The notes under the pieces were generated by a model. That model was not told the origin of the DNA. It saw only the letters and a program-made list of their open reading frames with translations, and ran no database searches. Made by a program: the position numbers and the translations under genes. Shown here in pieces: positions 14,436 through 22,453 of a stretch of 64,000 nt of DNA. The DNA is from Curvibacter cyanobacteriorum (GTDB taxonomy: Bacteria; Pseudomonadota; Gammaproteobacteria; Burkholderiales; Burkholderiaceae_C): NCBI RefSeq assembly GCF_028649475.1, contig NZ_JAQSIP010000004.1, forward strand, positions 1 through 64,000. Direction: 5' to 3'. Numbering within the stretch: position 1 is the stretch's first letter; each line of letters begins with the position of its first letter.

Positions 14436-15036
14436 CCGCTTTGTCTTTCTCGCGGGATGGCTGCTGGCCCTCTTTCTGCTGATCGGCCTTCGCCCCGCGT
14501 GGGCTGACGCCGCGGACATCGAGGTGTCCCAGATGCGGGTCGAACGCACCGAAGAAGGGCTTTACCTGTCCGCTCTGGTGCGTTTTGACCTGCCCCAGCT
14601 GGTCAATGACGCGGCCGTCAAAGGCATTCCCCTGTATTTCGTGGCCGAGGCCGAGTTGCTGCGCGAGCGCTGGTACTGGTACGACCGCCACATGACCAGC
14701 GCCACCCGCTACATGCGCTTGGCCTACCAGCCCCTGACCCGGCGCTGGCGCCTGCAGGTGGCGCCCACCCCCATCACCAATTCCGGCCTGGGCGTCAGCC
14801 TGGCCCAAAGCTTTGACGAGCTGGAAGACGCCCTGGCGGCGGTGCAGCGCATCTCGCGCTGGAAGATCGCTGAGGCCAGCGACGTCGAGGGCGACGCCAA
14901 GCACACCGTCAACCTGCGCTTCCGCCTGGACGTGTCGCAGCTGCCGCGGCCGTTTCAGCTCGGCCTGGCCGGTCGCACCGACTGGAACCTGGCCACCAGC
15001 CGCAACCAGCGCCTGGGCCCGGAGACCCCCAAGTGA
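14386..15036 (+). CDS. DUF4390 family exported protein
   Basis: 216 aa from GTG 14386 (219 aa from ATG 14377). A signal-type helix FVFLAGWLLALFLLIGL is followed by ADAADIEV, so the protein is probably exported or anchored in the membrane. The rest has the character of DUF4390: SALVRFDLPQLVNDAAVKGI, YFVAEAELLRERWYWYD and RYMRLAYQPLTRRWRLQ. Its function is unknown. The conserved setting between rsmB and ntrY in betaproteobacteria suggests a role with the NtrYX system. The start is uncertain: a -10-like GACAAT overlaps the ATG. The stop overlaps the ntrY start (GTGA). Confidence 0.8.
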   Translation: MTSTDFSTPCSKNAQIDRFVFLAGWLLALFLLIGLRPAWADAADIEVSQMRVERTEEGLYLSALVRFDLPQLVNDAAVKGIPLYFVAEAELLRERWYWYDRHMTSATRYMRLAYQPLTRRWRLQVAPTPITNSGLGVSLAQSFDELEDALAAVQRISRWKIAEASDVEGDAKHTVNLRFRLDVSQLPRPFQLGLAGRTDWNLATSRNQRLGPETPK

Positions 15037-17312
15037 GCGTGGCGCCTCCCCGGCGGGCCGACCGGCATTCGCTGTTCAGCTCGCGCACCGCGCGCTGGAC
15101 GGTCGGGCTGGGCATTGTCACGATGGTGGTCACCGGCATCGTGCTGCTGTTCCTGCTGACCCAGGCCACCAACAACCGCGACCTTTACGAGCGCAACTAC
15201 CTGCGCCTGTTTGTCATCAACTTGGTGGTGGCGGGCGCCTTGCTTGCGGCCATCCTGTGGATCGCGCTGCGCCTGTACCAGCGGCTGCGTCGGGGGCGCT
15301 TTGGCAGCCGACTGCTGGTCAAGCTGGCCGCCATCTTTGCGCTGGTCGGCTTCATGCCCGGGGTGTTGATTTACGTGGTGTCCTACCAGTTCGTGTCGCG
15401 CTCCATCGAAAGCTGGTTTGATGTCAAGGTCGAAGGGGCGCTGGACGCCGGGGTCAGCCTGGGGCGCGCCACCCTGGACACGCTGGCCAACGACCTGGCC
15501 AACAAGACCCGGGTCGCCGGCACCCAGCTGACCGATGTGCCCGACACCACCGCGGGCCTGGTGCTGGAGAAGATCCGTGATCAGCTGTCCGCCAGCGATG
15601 TGGTGCTGTGGGGCGCCTCGGGCCAGTTGATTGCCAGCGTCGGCCAGTCTCGCTTTCAGCTCAACCCCGATCGCCCCTCGGTGCAGGTGATCCGCAATGT
15701 GCGCAAGCAGCGCGCCGTGGCCCAGATCGAGGGCCTGGACGACCCCGGCAACGCCGCCGCCCTGAGCAATGCGCGCATCCGCGCCATGGCCCTGGTCAGC
15801 AGTTCCAGCCTGGGCTTGTTGTCGGAGGCCCGTTTTCTGCAGGTCTCGGTGCCATTGCCGCCGACGCTGGTGGCCAATGCCATGGCAGTGCAAGAAGCCA
15901 ACCGCGAATACCAGGAGCGGGCCCTGGCCCGTGGCGGCCTGCGCCGCATGTACATCGGCACGCTCACGCTGAGCCTGTTCCTGGCCGTGTTTGGCGCCGT
16001 CTTGCTGGCGGTGTTGCTGGGCAACCAGCTGGCGCGTCCGCTGCTGGTGCTGGCCGAAGGCGTGCGCGAGGTGGCTGCCGGCAACCTCAGCCCCAAGGCC
16101 GTGCTGCAGGGCAAGGACGAGCTCGGGGGCCTGACGCGTTCGTTTGCCGACATGACCCAGCAGCTGGCCGACGCCCGCGCCACGGTGGAGAAGAGCATGC
16201 GCCAGGTCAGCACCGCGCGCGCCAACCTGCAGACCATCCTCGACAACCTGACCGCGGGTGTGATCGTGCTCGACAGCCAGGGCCAGATCCAGTCGTCCAA
16301 CCCCGGCGCCACCCGCATCCTCAAGGTGCCGCTGGCGGCCTACGAAGGCCGGTCCCTGTCGGCCATCCCGGGCCTGGAGGGGTTTGCCAGCCGGGTACAG
16401 GGCCAGTTCGATGCCTTCCTGGGCGACAACGCGCTGCAACACGGGCTGGACCACTGGCAGCAGTCCTTCGAGTTGCCCGACGGCCAGACCGGGGCCAGCG
16501 CCACCATGATCACCCTGGTGGCCCGGGGCGCCGAGCTGCCAGGCGCGGCCCGTCTGCTGGTGTTTGACGACATCTCGGAGATCGTGTCGGCCCAGCGCGC
16601 CCAGGCCTGGGGCGAGGTGGCGCGTCGCCTGGCGCACGAGATCAAGAACCCGCTCACCCCCATTCAACTGTCCGCCGAGCGCCTGGAGATGAAACTCTCG
16701 GGCAAGGTCGCGGCGCCCGAACAGGCCATCCTGACCAAGTCCGTCAAGACCATCGTGGACCAGGTCGACGCCATGAAGCGCCTGGTCAACGAGTTCCGCG
16801 ACTACGCGCGACTGCCCGCCGCCGAGCTCAAGCCCCTGGACCTCAACGCCCTGGTGCAGGACATCCTGCAGCTCTACAGCCCTGAAAACGCCGACGTGCC
16901 CGTGCACGTCGAACTCGACCCGCGCTGCCCCCCGGTGCTGGGCGATGCCCAGCAACTGCGCCAGGTGGTGCACAACCTGCTGCAGAACGCGCAGGACGCC
17001 ACCGAAGGCAGCCGCGAGGACAGCGATGTGCCCGCGGTGGAGATCCTCACCCGCTGGAGCGAAAGCAGCCAGCGCGTGCGCCTGATCGTGCGCGACCATG
17101 GCACCGGCTTTCCGGAGCACATCCTCAAACGGGCCTTTGAGCCCTACGTCACCACCAAATCCAAGGGCACCGGCCTGGGTCTTGCTGTGGTGAAGAAAAT
17201 CGCTGACGAGCACGCCGCACGCATTGATCTGTCCAACCACTTGCGTGGCGACAAAATTGCGGGGGCCCAAGTGTCGCTATCATTCGCCACTGCACAGGCC
17301 CGTGTGGCCTGA
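15033..17312 (+). CDS. ntrY: Sensor histidine kinase NtrY
   Basis: 759 aa, inner membrane. Two helices near residues 27-47 and 58-80, a third near 95-112, and another near 305-328 bracket a periplasmic region of about 190 residues. Then come a HAMP domain (about 330-385), a PAS domain (about 395-500), the phospho-acceptor H-box RRLAHEIKNPLTPIQLSAERL (about 530) and an HATPase domain with HNLLQNAQDA, DHGTGF and TKSKGTGLGLAVVKKI. NtrY kinases respond to nitrogen or redox state in other proteobacteria; the signal here is not known. The start is GTG 15033, overlapping the DUF4390 stop. The partner regulator follows after 50 nt. Confidence 0.93.
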   Translation: MSVAPPRRADRHSLFSSRTARWTVGLGIVTMVVTGIVLLFLLTQATNNRDLYERNYLRLFVINLVVAGALLAAILWIALRLYQRLRRGRFGSRLLVKLAAIFALVGFMPGVLIYVVSYQFVSRSIESWFDVKVEGALDAGVSLGRATLDTLANDLANKTRVAGTQLTDVPDTTAGLVLEKIRDQLSASDVVLWGASGQLIASVGQSRFQLNPDRPSVQVIRNVRKQRAVAQIEGLDDPGNAAALSNARIRAMALVSSSSLGLLSEARFLQVSVPLPPTLVANAMAVQEANREYQERALARGGLRRMYIGTLTLSLFLAVFGAVLLAVLLGNQLARPLLVLAEGVREVAAGNLSPKAVLQGKDELGGLTRSFADMTQQLADARATVEKSMRQVSTARANLQTILDNLTAGVIVLDSQGQIQSSNPGATRILKVPLAAYEGRSLSAIPGLEGFASRVQGQFDAFLGDNALQHGLDHWQQSFELPDGQTGASATMITLVARGAELPGAARLLVFDDISEIVSAQRAQAWGEVARRLAHEIKNPLTPIQLSAERLEMKLSGKVAAPEQAILTKSVKTIVDQVDAMKRLVNEFRDYARLPAAELKPLDLNALVQDILQLYSPENADVPVHVELDPRCPPVLGDAQQLRQVVHNLLQNAQDATEGSREDSDVPAVEILTRWSESSQRVRLIVRDHGTGFPEHILKRAFEPYVTTKSKGTGLGLAVVKKIADEHAARIDLSNHLRGDKIAGAQVSLSFATAQARVA

Positions 17313-17362
17313 GGCGCAAGCGCTCTTCGTCTCTTCTCTCCTGGAATCGCAAACTTTTAATC

Positions 17363-18028
17363 ATGGCAAACATACTGGTGGTCGACGACGAGCTGGGCAT
17401 TCGTGATCTGCTGTCCGAGATCCTCAACGACGAGGGCCACAACGTTGAATTGGCGGAGAACGCTTCGCAGGCCCGCAACGCCCGCCAGCGTGAAGAATTC
17501 GACCTGGTGCTGCTGGACATCTGGATGCCCGACACCGACGGTGTCAGCCTGCTCAAGGAATGGGCCGCGGGCGGCTTGCTGTCCATGCCCGTGATCATGA
17601 TGAGCGGCCACGCCACCATCGACACCGCGGTCGAAGCCACCCGCATCGGCGCCTTCTCCTTCCTCGAGAAACCCATCACCCTGCAAAAGCTGCTCAAGGC
17701 GGTGGAGCAGGGCCTGGCCCGGCACCAGCTGCGCAAGACCGTCCCCGTGGTGCCCAGCGAGCCCGAGCCGCGCATCGAGCCCACCCCCTTGCCCGTGATG
17801 CCAAGCAACGAGCAGCTGTCGCAAGCCCAGCAGCTGTTTGACCTGGACAAGCCCTTGCGCGAGGCCCGCGATGGCTTTGAGAAAGCCTACTTCGAGTTCC
17901 ACCTGGCGCAGGAGAACGGCTCCATGACCCGCGTGGCCGAGAAGACCGGCCTCGAGCGCACCCACCTGTACCGCAAGCTGCGCCAGCTGGGCGTGGACCT
18001 CTCGCGCAGCAAAAGAAATGCGATTTAA
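17363..18028 (+). CDS. NtrX-like response regulator lacking the AAA+ domain
   Basis: 221 aa. A receiver domain (about 1-120) has the acidic pair DD at residues 8-9, the phosphorylatable Asp52 in VLLDIWMPDTDG, Ser/Thr at MMSGHA and Lys at LEKPI. A proline-rich linker (about 128-155) leads straight to a Fis-type helix-turn-helix (about 175-215: ENGSMTRVAEKTGLERTHLYRKLRQLGVD). Classical NtrX is about 450 aa with a sigma54-interacting AAA+ domain between these parts; none is present, and the frame is open throughout with no sign of a recent deletion. It should therefore act as a conventional DNA-binding regulator. It lies directly after ntrY. Confidence 0.9.
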   Translation: MANILVVDDELGIRDLLSEILNDEGHNVELAENASQARNARQREEFDLVLLDIWMPDTDGVSLLKEWAAGGLLSMPVIMMSGHATIDTAVEATRIGAFSFLEKPITLQKLLKAVEQGLARHQLRKTVPVVPSEPEPRIEPTPLPVMPSNEQLSQAQQLFDLDKPLREARDGFEKAYFEFHLAQENGSMTRVAEKTGLERTHLYRKLRQLGVDLSRSKRNAI

Positions 18029-18037
18029 TGCCGTTTC

Positions 18038-18067
18038 TTGCGCAGACCCCAAAAAACTGGTTATAAT
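18038..18067 (+). promoter_or_regulatory. tRNA-Phe promoter
   Basis: TATAAT (18062-18067) is an exact sigma70 -10 box, with a weak TTGCGC (18038-18043) 18 nt upstream. Initiation about 7 nt downstream would leave a leader of only a few bases before the tRNA at 18080. It starts 9 nt after the stop of the response regulator. Confidence 0.75.
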
Positions 18068-18079
18068 TTAAGTCTCGCA

Positions 18080-18155
18080 GGCCTGGTAGCTCAGTTGGTA
18101 GAGCAGCGGATTGAAAATCCGCGTGTCGGTGGTTCGATTCCGCCCCAGGCCACCA
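18080..18155 (+). tRNA. trnF: tRNA-Phe (anticodon GAA)
   Basis: A 76-nt cloverleaf. The acceptor stem GGCCTGG (18080-18086) pairs fully with CCAGGCC (18145-18151); discriminator A18152; CCA encoded at 18153-18155. The anticodon arm GCGGATTGAAAATCCGC gives anticodon GAA. The T-arm GTCGGTGGTTCGATTCCGCC is normal. Confidence 0.97.
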
Positions 18156-18163
18156 AATACAAG

Positions 18164-18195
18164 CGCCCCAGCACTCGAAAGAGTCTGGGGCGTTT
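18164..18195 (+). terminator. Terminator of tRNA-Phe
   Basis: CGCCCCAG (18164-18171) pairs with CTGGGGCG (18185-18192) and is extended inside by ACTC/GAGT around a GAAA tetraloop with one bulged C; TTT follows. The outer 8-bp arms are identical to those of the rpoC terminator. Confidence 0.85.
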
Positions 18196-18255
18196 CGCAT
18201 GGGGCCTTGGCTGAAGTGGGTCAGGGTGACCCTCGGTCGTCGACGGAGCCGCTAG

Positions 18256-18279
18256 CTGGTGCTGGTGCTGGTGCTGGTG
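18256..18279. repeat. Hexanucleotide microsatellite (CTGGTG)x4
   Basis: Four exact tandem CTGGTG units lie in the 176-nt gap between the tRNA-Phe terminator and the HxlR gene. No gene covers them. This kind of short repeat can vary by slippage. Nothing else is evident in the gap. Confidence 0.9.
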
Positions 18280-18371
18280 CTCGCCGACGGGCCTCCAGCG
18301 GACCCTCCAGGCCCAGACGTCATCGCTGGGTCTGAACCCCTGGCCCCTACCCCCTTTGAAGCCGCAGTCCC

Positions 18372-18821
18372 TCAGCCCGCCAGCCCTGCGCGCTCGACTT
18401 CACCCTCTGCCACACCCGCCCCGCGTGCTTCCATCATCCGTGGCAGGTTGCCCTCGATCCAGTCGGCCAGGTCTTCCACCCGCAAGCCCACCTCCTGGCC
18501 CAGCGGGGTCAGCGAGTACTCGACGTGGGGCGGCACCACGGGGTAGGACACCCGCAGCACCAGGCCGTCGCTTTCCAGCCATTGCAGGGTCTGGGCCAGC
18601 ATCTTTTCGCTCACCCCATTGATCTTGCGGCGCAACTCGCTGAAGCGGTGCGTCTTGCGCAGCAGCGCCACCAGCACCAACACGCCCCAGCGGCTGGTGA
18701 CGTGGCGCAGCACCTCGCGCGACGGACAGGCCTCCGAGAACAGGTTGCCGCGCTCCAGGCCCTCGGCCAGTGAGCGGGGGCGGATGGGGCCCACGGCCCG
18801 GGGTGCGTCTGGTTTTTGCAT
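18372..18821 (-). CDS. HxlR-family transcriptional regulator (QorR-like)
   Basis: 149 aa with a single HxlR winged helix. The N-terminal Cys32 in SEACPSREVL is the residue that senses oxidants in QorR-type members. The DNA-binding core reads TSRWGVLVLVALLRKTHRF, SELRRKINGVSEKMLAQTL and GLVLRVSYPVVPPHVEYSLTP. The ATG at 18821 has an AAGGTAAG sequence just upstream. It is divergent from qorB with 88 nt between the starts, so it probably controls qorB and itself in response to quinones or disulfide stress. That link is inferred from the pairing known in other bacteria. Confidence 0.88.
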   Translation of the reverse strand: MQKPDAPRAVGPIRPRSLAEGLERGNLFSEACPSREVLRHVTSRWGVLVLVALLRKTHRFSELRRKINGVSEKMLAQTLQWLESDGLVLRVSYPVVPPHVEYSLTPLGQEVGLRVEDLADWIEGNLPRMMEARGAGVAEGEVERAGLAG

Positions 18822-18909
18822 CGCTTACCTTTTGGTGCGTACTTGTAAAAAGTTAGTGCTTACCAAATGATAGTGCTTGTCTTCAACCAACGCATTGGGA
18901 ATTCACACC
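18822..18909. promoter_or_regulatory. hxlR-qorB divergent control region
   Basis: For qorB a candidate promoter is TTGTAA (18843-18848) with AATGAT (18866-18871), 17 nt apart. TAGTGCTT occurs twice (18854-18861 and 18871-18878), 17 bp apart, inside and overlapping this promoter. CTTACC also occurs near 18824 and 18860. These repeats are the most likely regulator contacts. Confidence 0.45.
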
Positions 18910-19761
18910 ATGATCGTCGTCACCGGCGCCAACGGCCAATTGGGCCAACTCGTCATCCAGGCGCTGCTGCGCCAAGTCCCCGCATCGCAGGTCGTGGCCG
19001 CGGTGCGCCAGCCCGCCAAAGCCGCTCAGCTGGCCGCGCTGGGCGTGCAGGTGCGGCAGGCCGACTACAACCAGCCCGCCACCTTGGACGCGGCCTTTCA
19101 GGGCGCCCACCGGGTGCTGTTGATCTCGTCCAGCGAAGTGGGGCAACGCGCGCTGCAGCACCAGAACGCCATCGACGCAGCGCAGCGCGCTGGGGTGCAG
19201 TTGCTGGCCTACACCAGCCTGCTGCGCGCCGATGCCTCGCCGCTGGGCCTGGCCGCCGAGCACCAAGCCACCGAGGCCTACCTGAAGTCGGTCGGGCTGC
19301 CCCATGTGCTGCTGCGCAATGGCTGGTACACCGAGAACTACCTCGCCAGCGTGCCGCCGGCGCTGCAACACGGAGCCTTCATTGGCAGCGCGGGCGAAGG
19401 CCGCATCGCGTCGGCCGCCCGGGCCGACTACGCCGAGGCCGCGGCCCGAGTGCTGACCTTGCCGGACCAGGCCGGCCGTGTTTACGAGCTGGCCGGTGAC
19501 TCGGCCTACACCCTGGCCGAGTTCGCGGCGGAGTTGAGCCGCCAATCGGGCAAGACCATCCCCTATGTGAACCTGCCCGAAGCCGATTACCAGAAGGCAT
19601 TGGTGGGCGCGGGCCTGCCCGAGGGCCTGGCCCATTTGCTGGCCGATTCGGATGCGGGTGCCGCGCAGGGGGCCTTGTTCGACGAGGGCCGTCAGCTCAG
19701 CGCTTTGCTGGGGCGCCCGACCACGGCGCTCGCGCCGCTGATGGCGCAGGCCCTGGCTTGA
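18910..19761 (+). CDS. qorB: NAD(P)H:quinone oxidoreductase 2 (QorB-like, NmrA-type SDR)
   Basis: 283 aa, close to E. coli QorB (286 aa). It reduces quinones with NADPH and protects against quinone toxicity. The N-terminal Rossmann motif is VVTGANGQLGQLVI; strongly family-like blocks follow: VRQADYNQPATLD, VLLISSSEVGQRALQHQN, AYTSLLRADASPLGLAAEH, LLRNGWYTENYLASVP, YELAGDSAYTLAEFAAELS and LADSDAGAAQGALFDE. The start ATG 18910 was chosen because the conserved N-terminus begins there; an upstream in-frame ATG at 18877 adds nothing conserved. It is divergent from the HxlR regulator. Confidence 0.94.
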   Translation: MIVVTGANGQLGQLVIQALLRQVPASQVVAAVRQPAKAAQLAALGVQVRQADYNQPATLDAAFQGAHRVLLISSSEVGQRALQHQNAIDAAQRAGVQLLAYTSLLRADASPLGLAAEHQATEAYLKSVGLPHVLLRNGWYTENYLASVPPALQHGAFIGSAGEGRIASAARADYAEAAARVLTLPDQAGRVYELAGDSAYTLAEFAAELSRQSGKTIPYVNLPEADYQKALVGAGLPEGLAHLLADSDAGAAQGALFDEGRQLSALLGRPTTALAPLMAQALA

Positions 19762-19894
19762 CCGCGGACCCCGCCGTGGACTCGGCGGGTGGTTGGCCGG
19801 CGGATGTGCTGGCCTGATGTGCCCGCCAGCAGCCCGTTGACGGTGGCGGGGGCGGGTGGGACCCGGGCTGGTGCGAGGCTCGGGTCAGGCATGC

Positions 19895-20293
19895 TCAGGC
19901 GGCTTGGAACCCCGGCCGGCTCTTGGGCGGGGTGGCTTTGGGGAACTTGCCATGGGGCAGGGCGTGCAGGCGGTGGAACAGGCGCCGGCAGTAGCCCGTG
20001 ATGCCCAGGCATTTGTTGATTTCTTCGACTGGCAGCGGACCCGACACCACCACGATGTCATTGGCGATGTCCACCGCACCCGCGGCGCGCAGGCGCCGAC
20101 GCGCGCCGGTGGCCCAGGACTGGATGCGGGTCGGGTTGCCGTGTTGGTGCAATTCGCCGGTGTGGCGGTCAAAGGCGATGGCCACCGTGTCGGTCTTGAG
20201 CCGAAAGCGCCGTTCCCCGGTGAAGGGGCTGGGCGCTTCGGTCATGTCGTACAGGTAGTAGCTGCCGGATTTGAGTTGGTATTGCAGGTCCAT
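19895..20293 (-). CDS. Hypothetical protein, unrecognised
   Basis: 132 aa from ATG 20293, preceded on the minus strand by GAGGAC. I do not recognise a family. There is no signal peptide or membrane helix. The first 75 residues look like a small beta-rich domain (YYLYDMTEAP, GERRFRLKTDTVAIAFDRHTG, a run of charged and aromatic residues) and the second half is basic with KFPKATPPKSRPGFQAA at the end. It reads as a real gene because of its ribosome binding site and biased third positions. It stands alone: 133 nt of empty sequence, apart from a CCCGCCG/CGGCGGG hairpin at 19770-19789, separate it from qorB, and the pldA terminator lies upstream. Confidence 0.65.
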   Translation of the reverse strand: MDLQYQLKSGSYYLYDMTEAPSPFTGERRFRLKTDTVAIAFDRHTGELHQHGNPTRIQSWATGARRRLRAAGAVDIANDIVVVSGPLPVEEINKCLGITGYCRRLFHRLHALPHGKFPKATPPKSRPGFQAA

Positions 20294-20356
20294 GGGTGTG
20301 TCCTCGTGTCCCGATTGTGGTCGGGCGTCACCGGGGCAAGAGCTGGAAAACGGGCC

Positions 20357-20379
20357 TAAAACCCCCGGTTATCGGGGGT
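20357..20379 (-). terminator. Terminator of the pldA transcript
   Basis: On the minus strand a stem ACCCCCG/CGGGGGT (20379-20373 with 20367-20361) with a 5-nt loop is followed by TTT and then AGG. It lies 86 nt after the pldA stop. The T-run is short. Confidence 0.65.
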
Positions 20380-20464
20380 GTCGAGCGCCGCAGGCGCGCG
20401 GCGTTGCGCTAAGCAGGTTGGGTGCCAGGCCCCAGGGCGCAAGGCCCGGCGCATGGCTCGGGCG

Positions 20465-21724
20465 TCAGAAGTCCACCAGGCTCAGGCCCACGCTGAACAC
20501 CACGCGGCGGCGGTTGTAGTCGAGCAGGCTGTCGCCATAGCCGCTGAACAACTGGGTGTGCAGGCGCAAGCCGCTCTTGCCACCGCTGTCCGGGCCGTTG
20601 CCCAGGGCCTTGAGCCATTCCAGCCGCACCGAGCCACGGGCTTGCGAGCCCAGCGAGTGCCGCACCGTGGCGCCGAGCGTGTTGTCCGGGCTGGGGTGGT
20701 AGTAGACCGAGGCCTCGGCCCGACCCACGTAGTTGCTGATGCCCGGGTTGTCGTCACTGCCCGCGCTCTCGTTGATGCGACGCCACAGCCGCCCTTGCAC
20801 CCGCCAGCGGGTGTCGAGCTCGGCCCCGCTCATGAGGTAGTAGCGGTTCCAGCTGCGCGACAGCGGCAGGCTTTGCCCGTTCGACTGGTGGGCCACCCCA
20901 ACCCCCGTGAAGCGCCAGCGCCAGCCGCCCGGCAAGGCCGCGTCGGTGGGGTAGACGTAGATCAGCTCGGGCTCGTGGTCGGTGCTGCGGAAGGGGCGCG
21001 ACAACTGCGGCGTGAACAGCTGCCAGTAGGACTGCTGGGTGTAGCCAAACCACAGCGAGTCTTTCAGCGTCGGGTGGCCTTGGGTCAGCAGGCCCTGGGC
21101 GATCTTGGTGCGCACCGACAGCTGCAAGCGCGTTTCGGTGCGCTTGTACTCGACCGGCGTGCTCAGCGTGTGGCCCGGGCTGGGGGAGCTGGGCTGGGTG
21201 TTGACGCCGTCCGACAGGATCAGCGACAGGCTGATGGGGCGGTAGCCCCGGATGCCAAAGGTGCCGCAGTCGCTGCCGGCTTCAAGCTCCCAGAAGCGCG
21301 AGGTTTCGGTGTACTGGCGGTCCTGGCAGCCTGCTTCGGTGCCCACGCTGATCAAGCGGGTGGCCGGCAAGGTGGTGTCCACCGGGCGGGTGTCGGGGTA
21401 CTGGCTGGCCAGCGCGCCGGGCGACACCGTGACCTCCCGCGGGGCCGATGCGGCGGCCCCCGTGGCCGGGGCCGCGGGGGACAGTGGCGGCGGCGCGGCG
21501 GTGCTCAGGGCGCCGGGGGCGCCGACGGGCAGGCGCGCGGCCTGGGCCCAGGCGTCAAAGCAGGCCAGGCGGGCGCTGGGGTCGTTGACCAGGGTCTGGC
21601 AGTGCGTCCAGTCCGCCACGGGCGGCTGCAGCGGCGCGGTGGCGGTGGCCAGCGCGGGCGCGCACGGCAGGCCACTCAGCAGGCCCAGTGCGAGGGCGGC
21701 GGTCCAGCGACGAACTCGGTTCAT
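20465..21724 (-). CDS. pldA: Outer membrane phospholipase A
   Basis: 419 aa. An exported beta-barrel phospholipase A1/A2 that degrades phospholipid in the outer leaflet. A signal peptide (about 1-27, ending ALATA) is followed by a roughly 120-residue Ala/Pro-rich extension absent from the shorter E. coli protein (289 aa), then the barrel. The catalytic motif is GVGVAHQSNGQS with His and Ser, followed by SRSWNRYYLMSG, where the Asn completes the triad. Aromatic and alternating strands continue to a terminal phenylalanine (SLVDF), the usual signal for barrel assembly. The ATG at 21724 overlaps the stop of the upstream gene (ATGA). Confidence 0.9.
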   Translation of the reverse strand: MNRVRRWTAALALGLLSGLPCAPALATATAPLQPPVADWTHCQTLVNDPSARLACFDAWAQAARLPVGAPGALSTAAPPPLSPAAPATGAAASAPREVTVSPGALASQYPDTRPVDTTLPATRLISVGTEAGCQDRQYTETSRFWELEAGSDCGTFGIRGYRPISLSLILSDGVNTQPSSPSPGHTLSTPVEYKRTETRLQLSVRTKIAQGLLTQGHPTLKDSLWFGYTQQSYWQLFTPQLSRPFRSTDHEPELIYVYPTDAALPGGWRWRFTGVGVAHQSNGQSLPLSRSWNRYYLMSGAELDTRWRVQGRLWRRINESAGSDDNPGISNYVGRAEASVYYHPSPDNTLGATVRHSLGSQARGSVRLEWLKALGNGPDSGGKSGLRLHTQLFSGYGDSLLDYNRRRVVFSVGLSLVDF

Positions 21725-22248
21725 TCGGCCAGCTTGCGCAGCACGAACTGACGGGTTTGGGGCGGTTTTTCTGAAGTCCATGTGCCTTTGATCTCGCGGC
21801 CGCAGCGCTGGTCTGTCACCTCGCCCAGCCAGGTGGCTGAGATGTTGCGGCCGTTGTCTGATTCTTCCAAGGTGAAGTCGCCATTGTCCACATCACCGCT
21901 CAACCACACCCGTTGACCGTCTCTCTGCAGCACGCCACGCACGCTGTCGGGCAGTTCCGGGTGACGCTCCAGCAGCAGGGTGATGGGCTGGGCCGGGCCC
22001 GGGCTGAACTCGGCGCGCCACAGGCCGTACAGGTCACTGGCTTGCAGTTCGCTGGCCTCGGGACAGCGGCTTGGGGCGCTGGGCGCCGCCGGGGGGGGCG
22101 GCGCATCGGCCTGCACGGGCAGGCTGCCCCCCAGGGCCAGCACGCCAGCCAGGCTGAGTTTCAGCAGCCCAGCCCCCCACGCGCCCGCGGTGGGCAGGGG
22201 CCGGGGGGGGGGCAGGATGGTGTGGAGGGCGGTCATCGGGGTTCGCAT
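21721..22248 (-). CDS. Small exported hypothetical protein upstream of pldA
   Basis: 175 aa from ATG 22248, or 171 aa from an ATG four codons further in; no Shine-Dalgarno helps to decide. A hydrophobic signal segment near residues 28-46 ends VQADA, then a Pro/Ala linker and a compact domain with two cysteines (SRCPEAS and DQRCGRE) that could form a disulfide. Segments such as DLYGLWRAEFSP, VWLSGDVDNGDFTLEESD and SATWLGEV suggest a small beta-barrel fold. I do not recognise the family. The four-base overlap with pldA implies coupled translation and a periplasmic role linked to the phospholipase. Confidence 0.75.
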   Translation of the reverse strand: MRTPMTALHTILPPPRPLPTAGAWGAGLLKLSLAGVLALGGSLPVQADAPPPPAAPSAPSRCPEASELQASDLYGLWRAEFSPGPAQPITLLLERHPELPDSVRGVLQRDGQRVWLSGDVDNGDFTLEESDNGRNISATWLGEVTDQRCGREIKGTWTSEKPPQTRQFVLRKLAE

Positions 22249-22453
22249 TCAGGGGCTGATCGGGTCGGACAAAAGCAGCAACAGGGGCGTGAAACTCGGG
22301 CGGTGTGGCCGGGGCCTGGGCTGGCTCGGCGGGCCACGGGGGCCGACCCCGACAGGTCCGCCGGGTCAGACCCGCTGCTCCGCTGACAGTTCCGCCCGGC
22401 AAGGTGTGGCGCACGTGCCAGTGGGCCTGTGGGCCAGCGGGGCGTGCGCCGCA

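Noticed and set aside
17363-18028. Frameshifted or truncated ntrX pseudogene
   Set aside because: The frame is continuous from receiver to Fis HTH, all receiver residues are intact and the linker is of normal composition, so it reads as a functional short regulator.
18372-18870. Plus-strand frames overlapping the HxlR gene
   Set aside because: The minus-strand HxlR protein has a clear family fold and ribosome binding site; the others do not.
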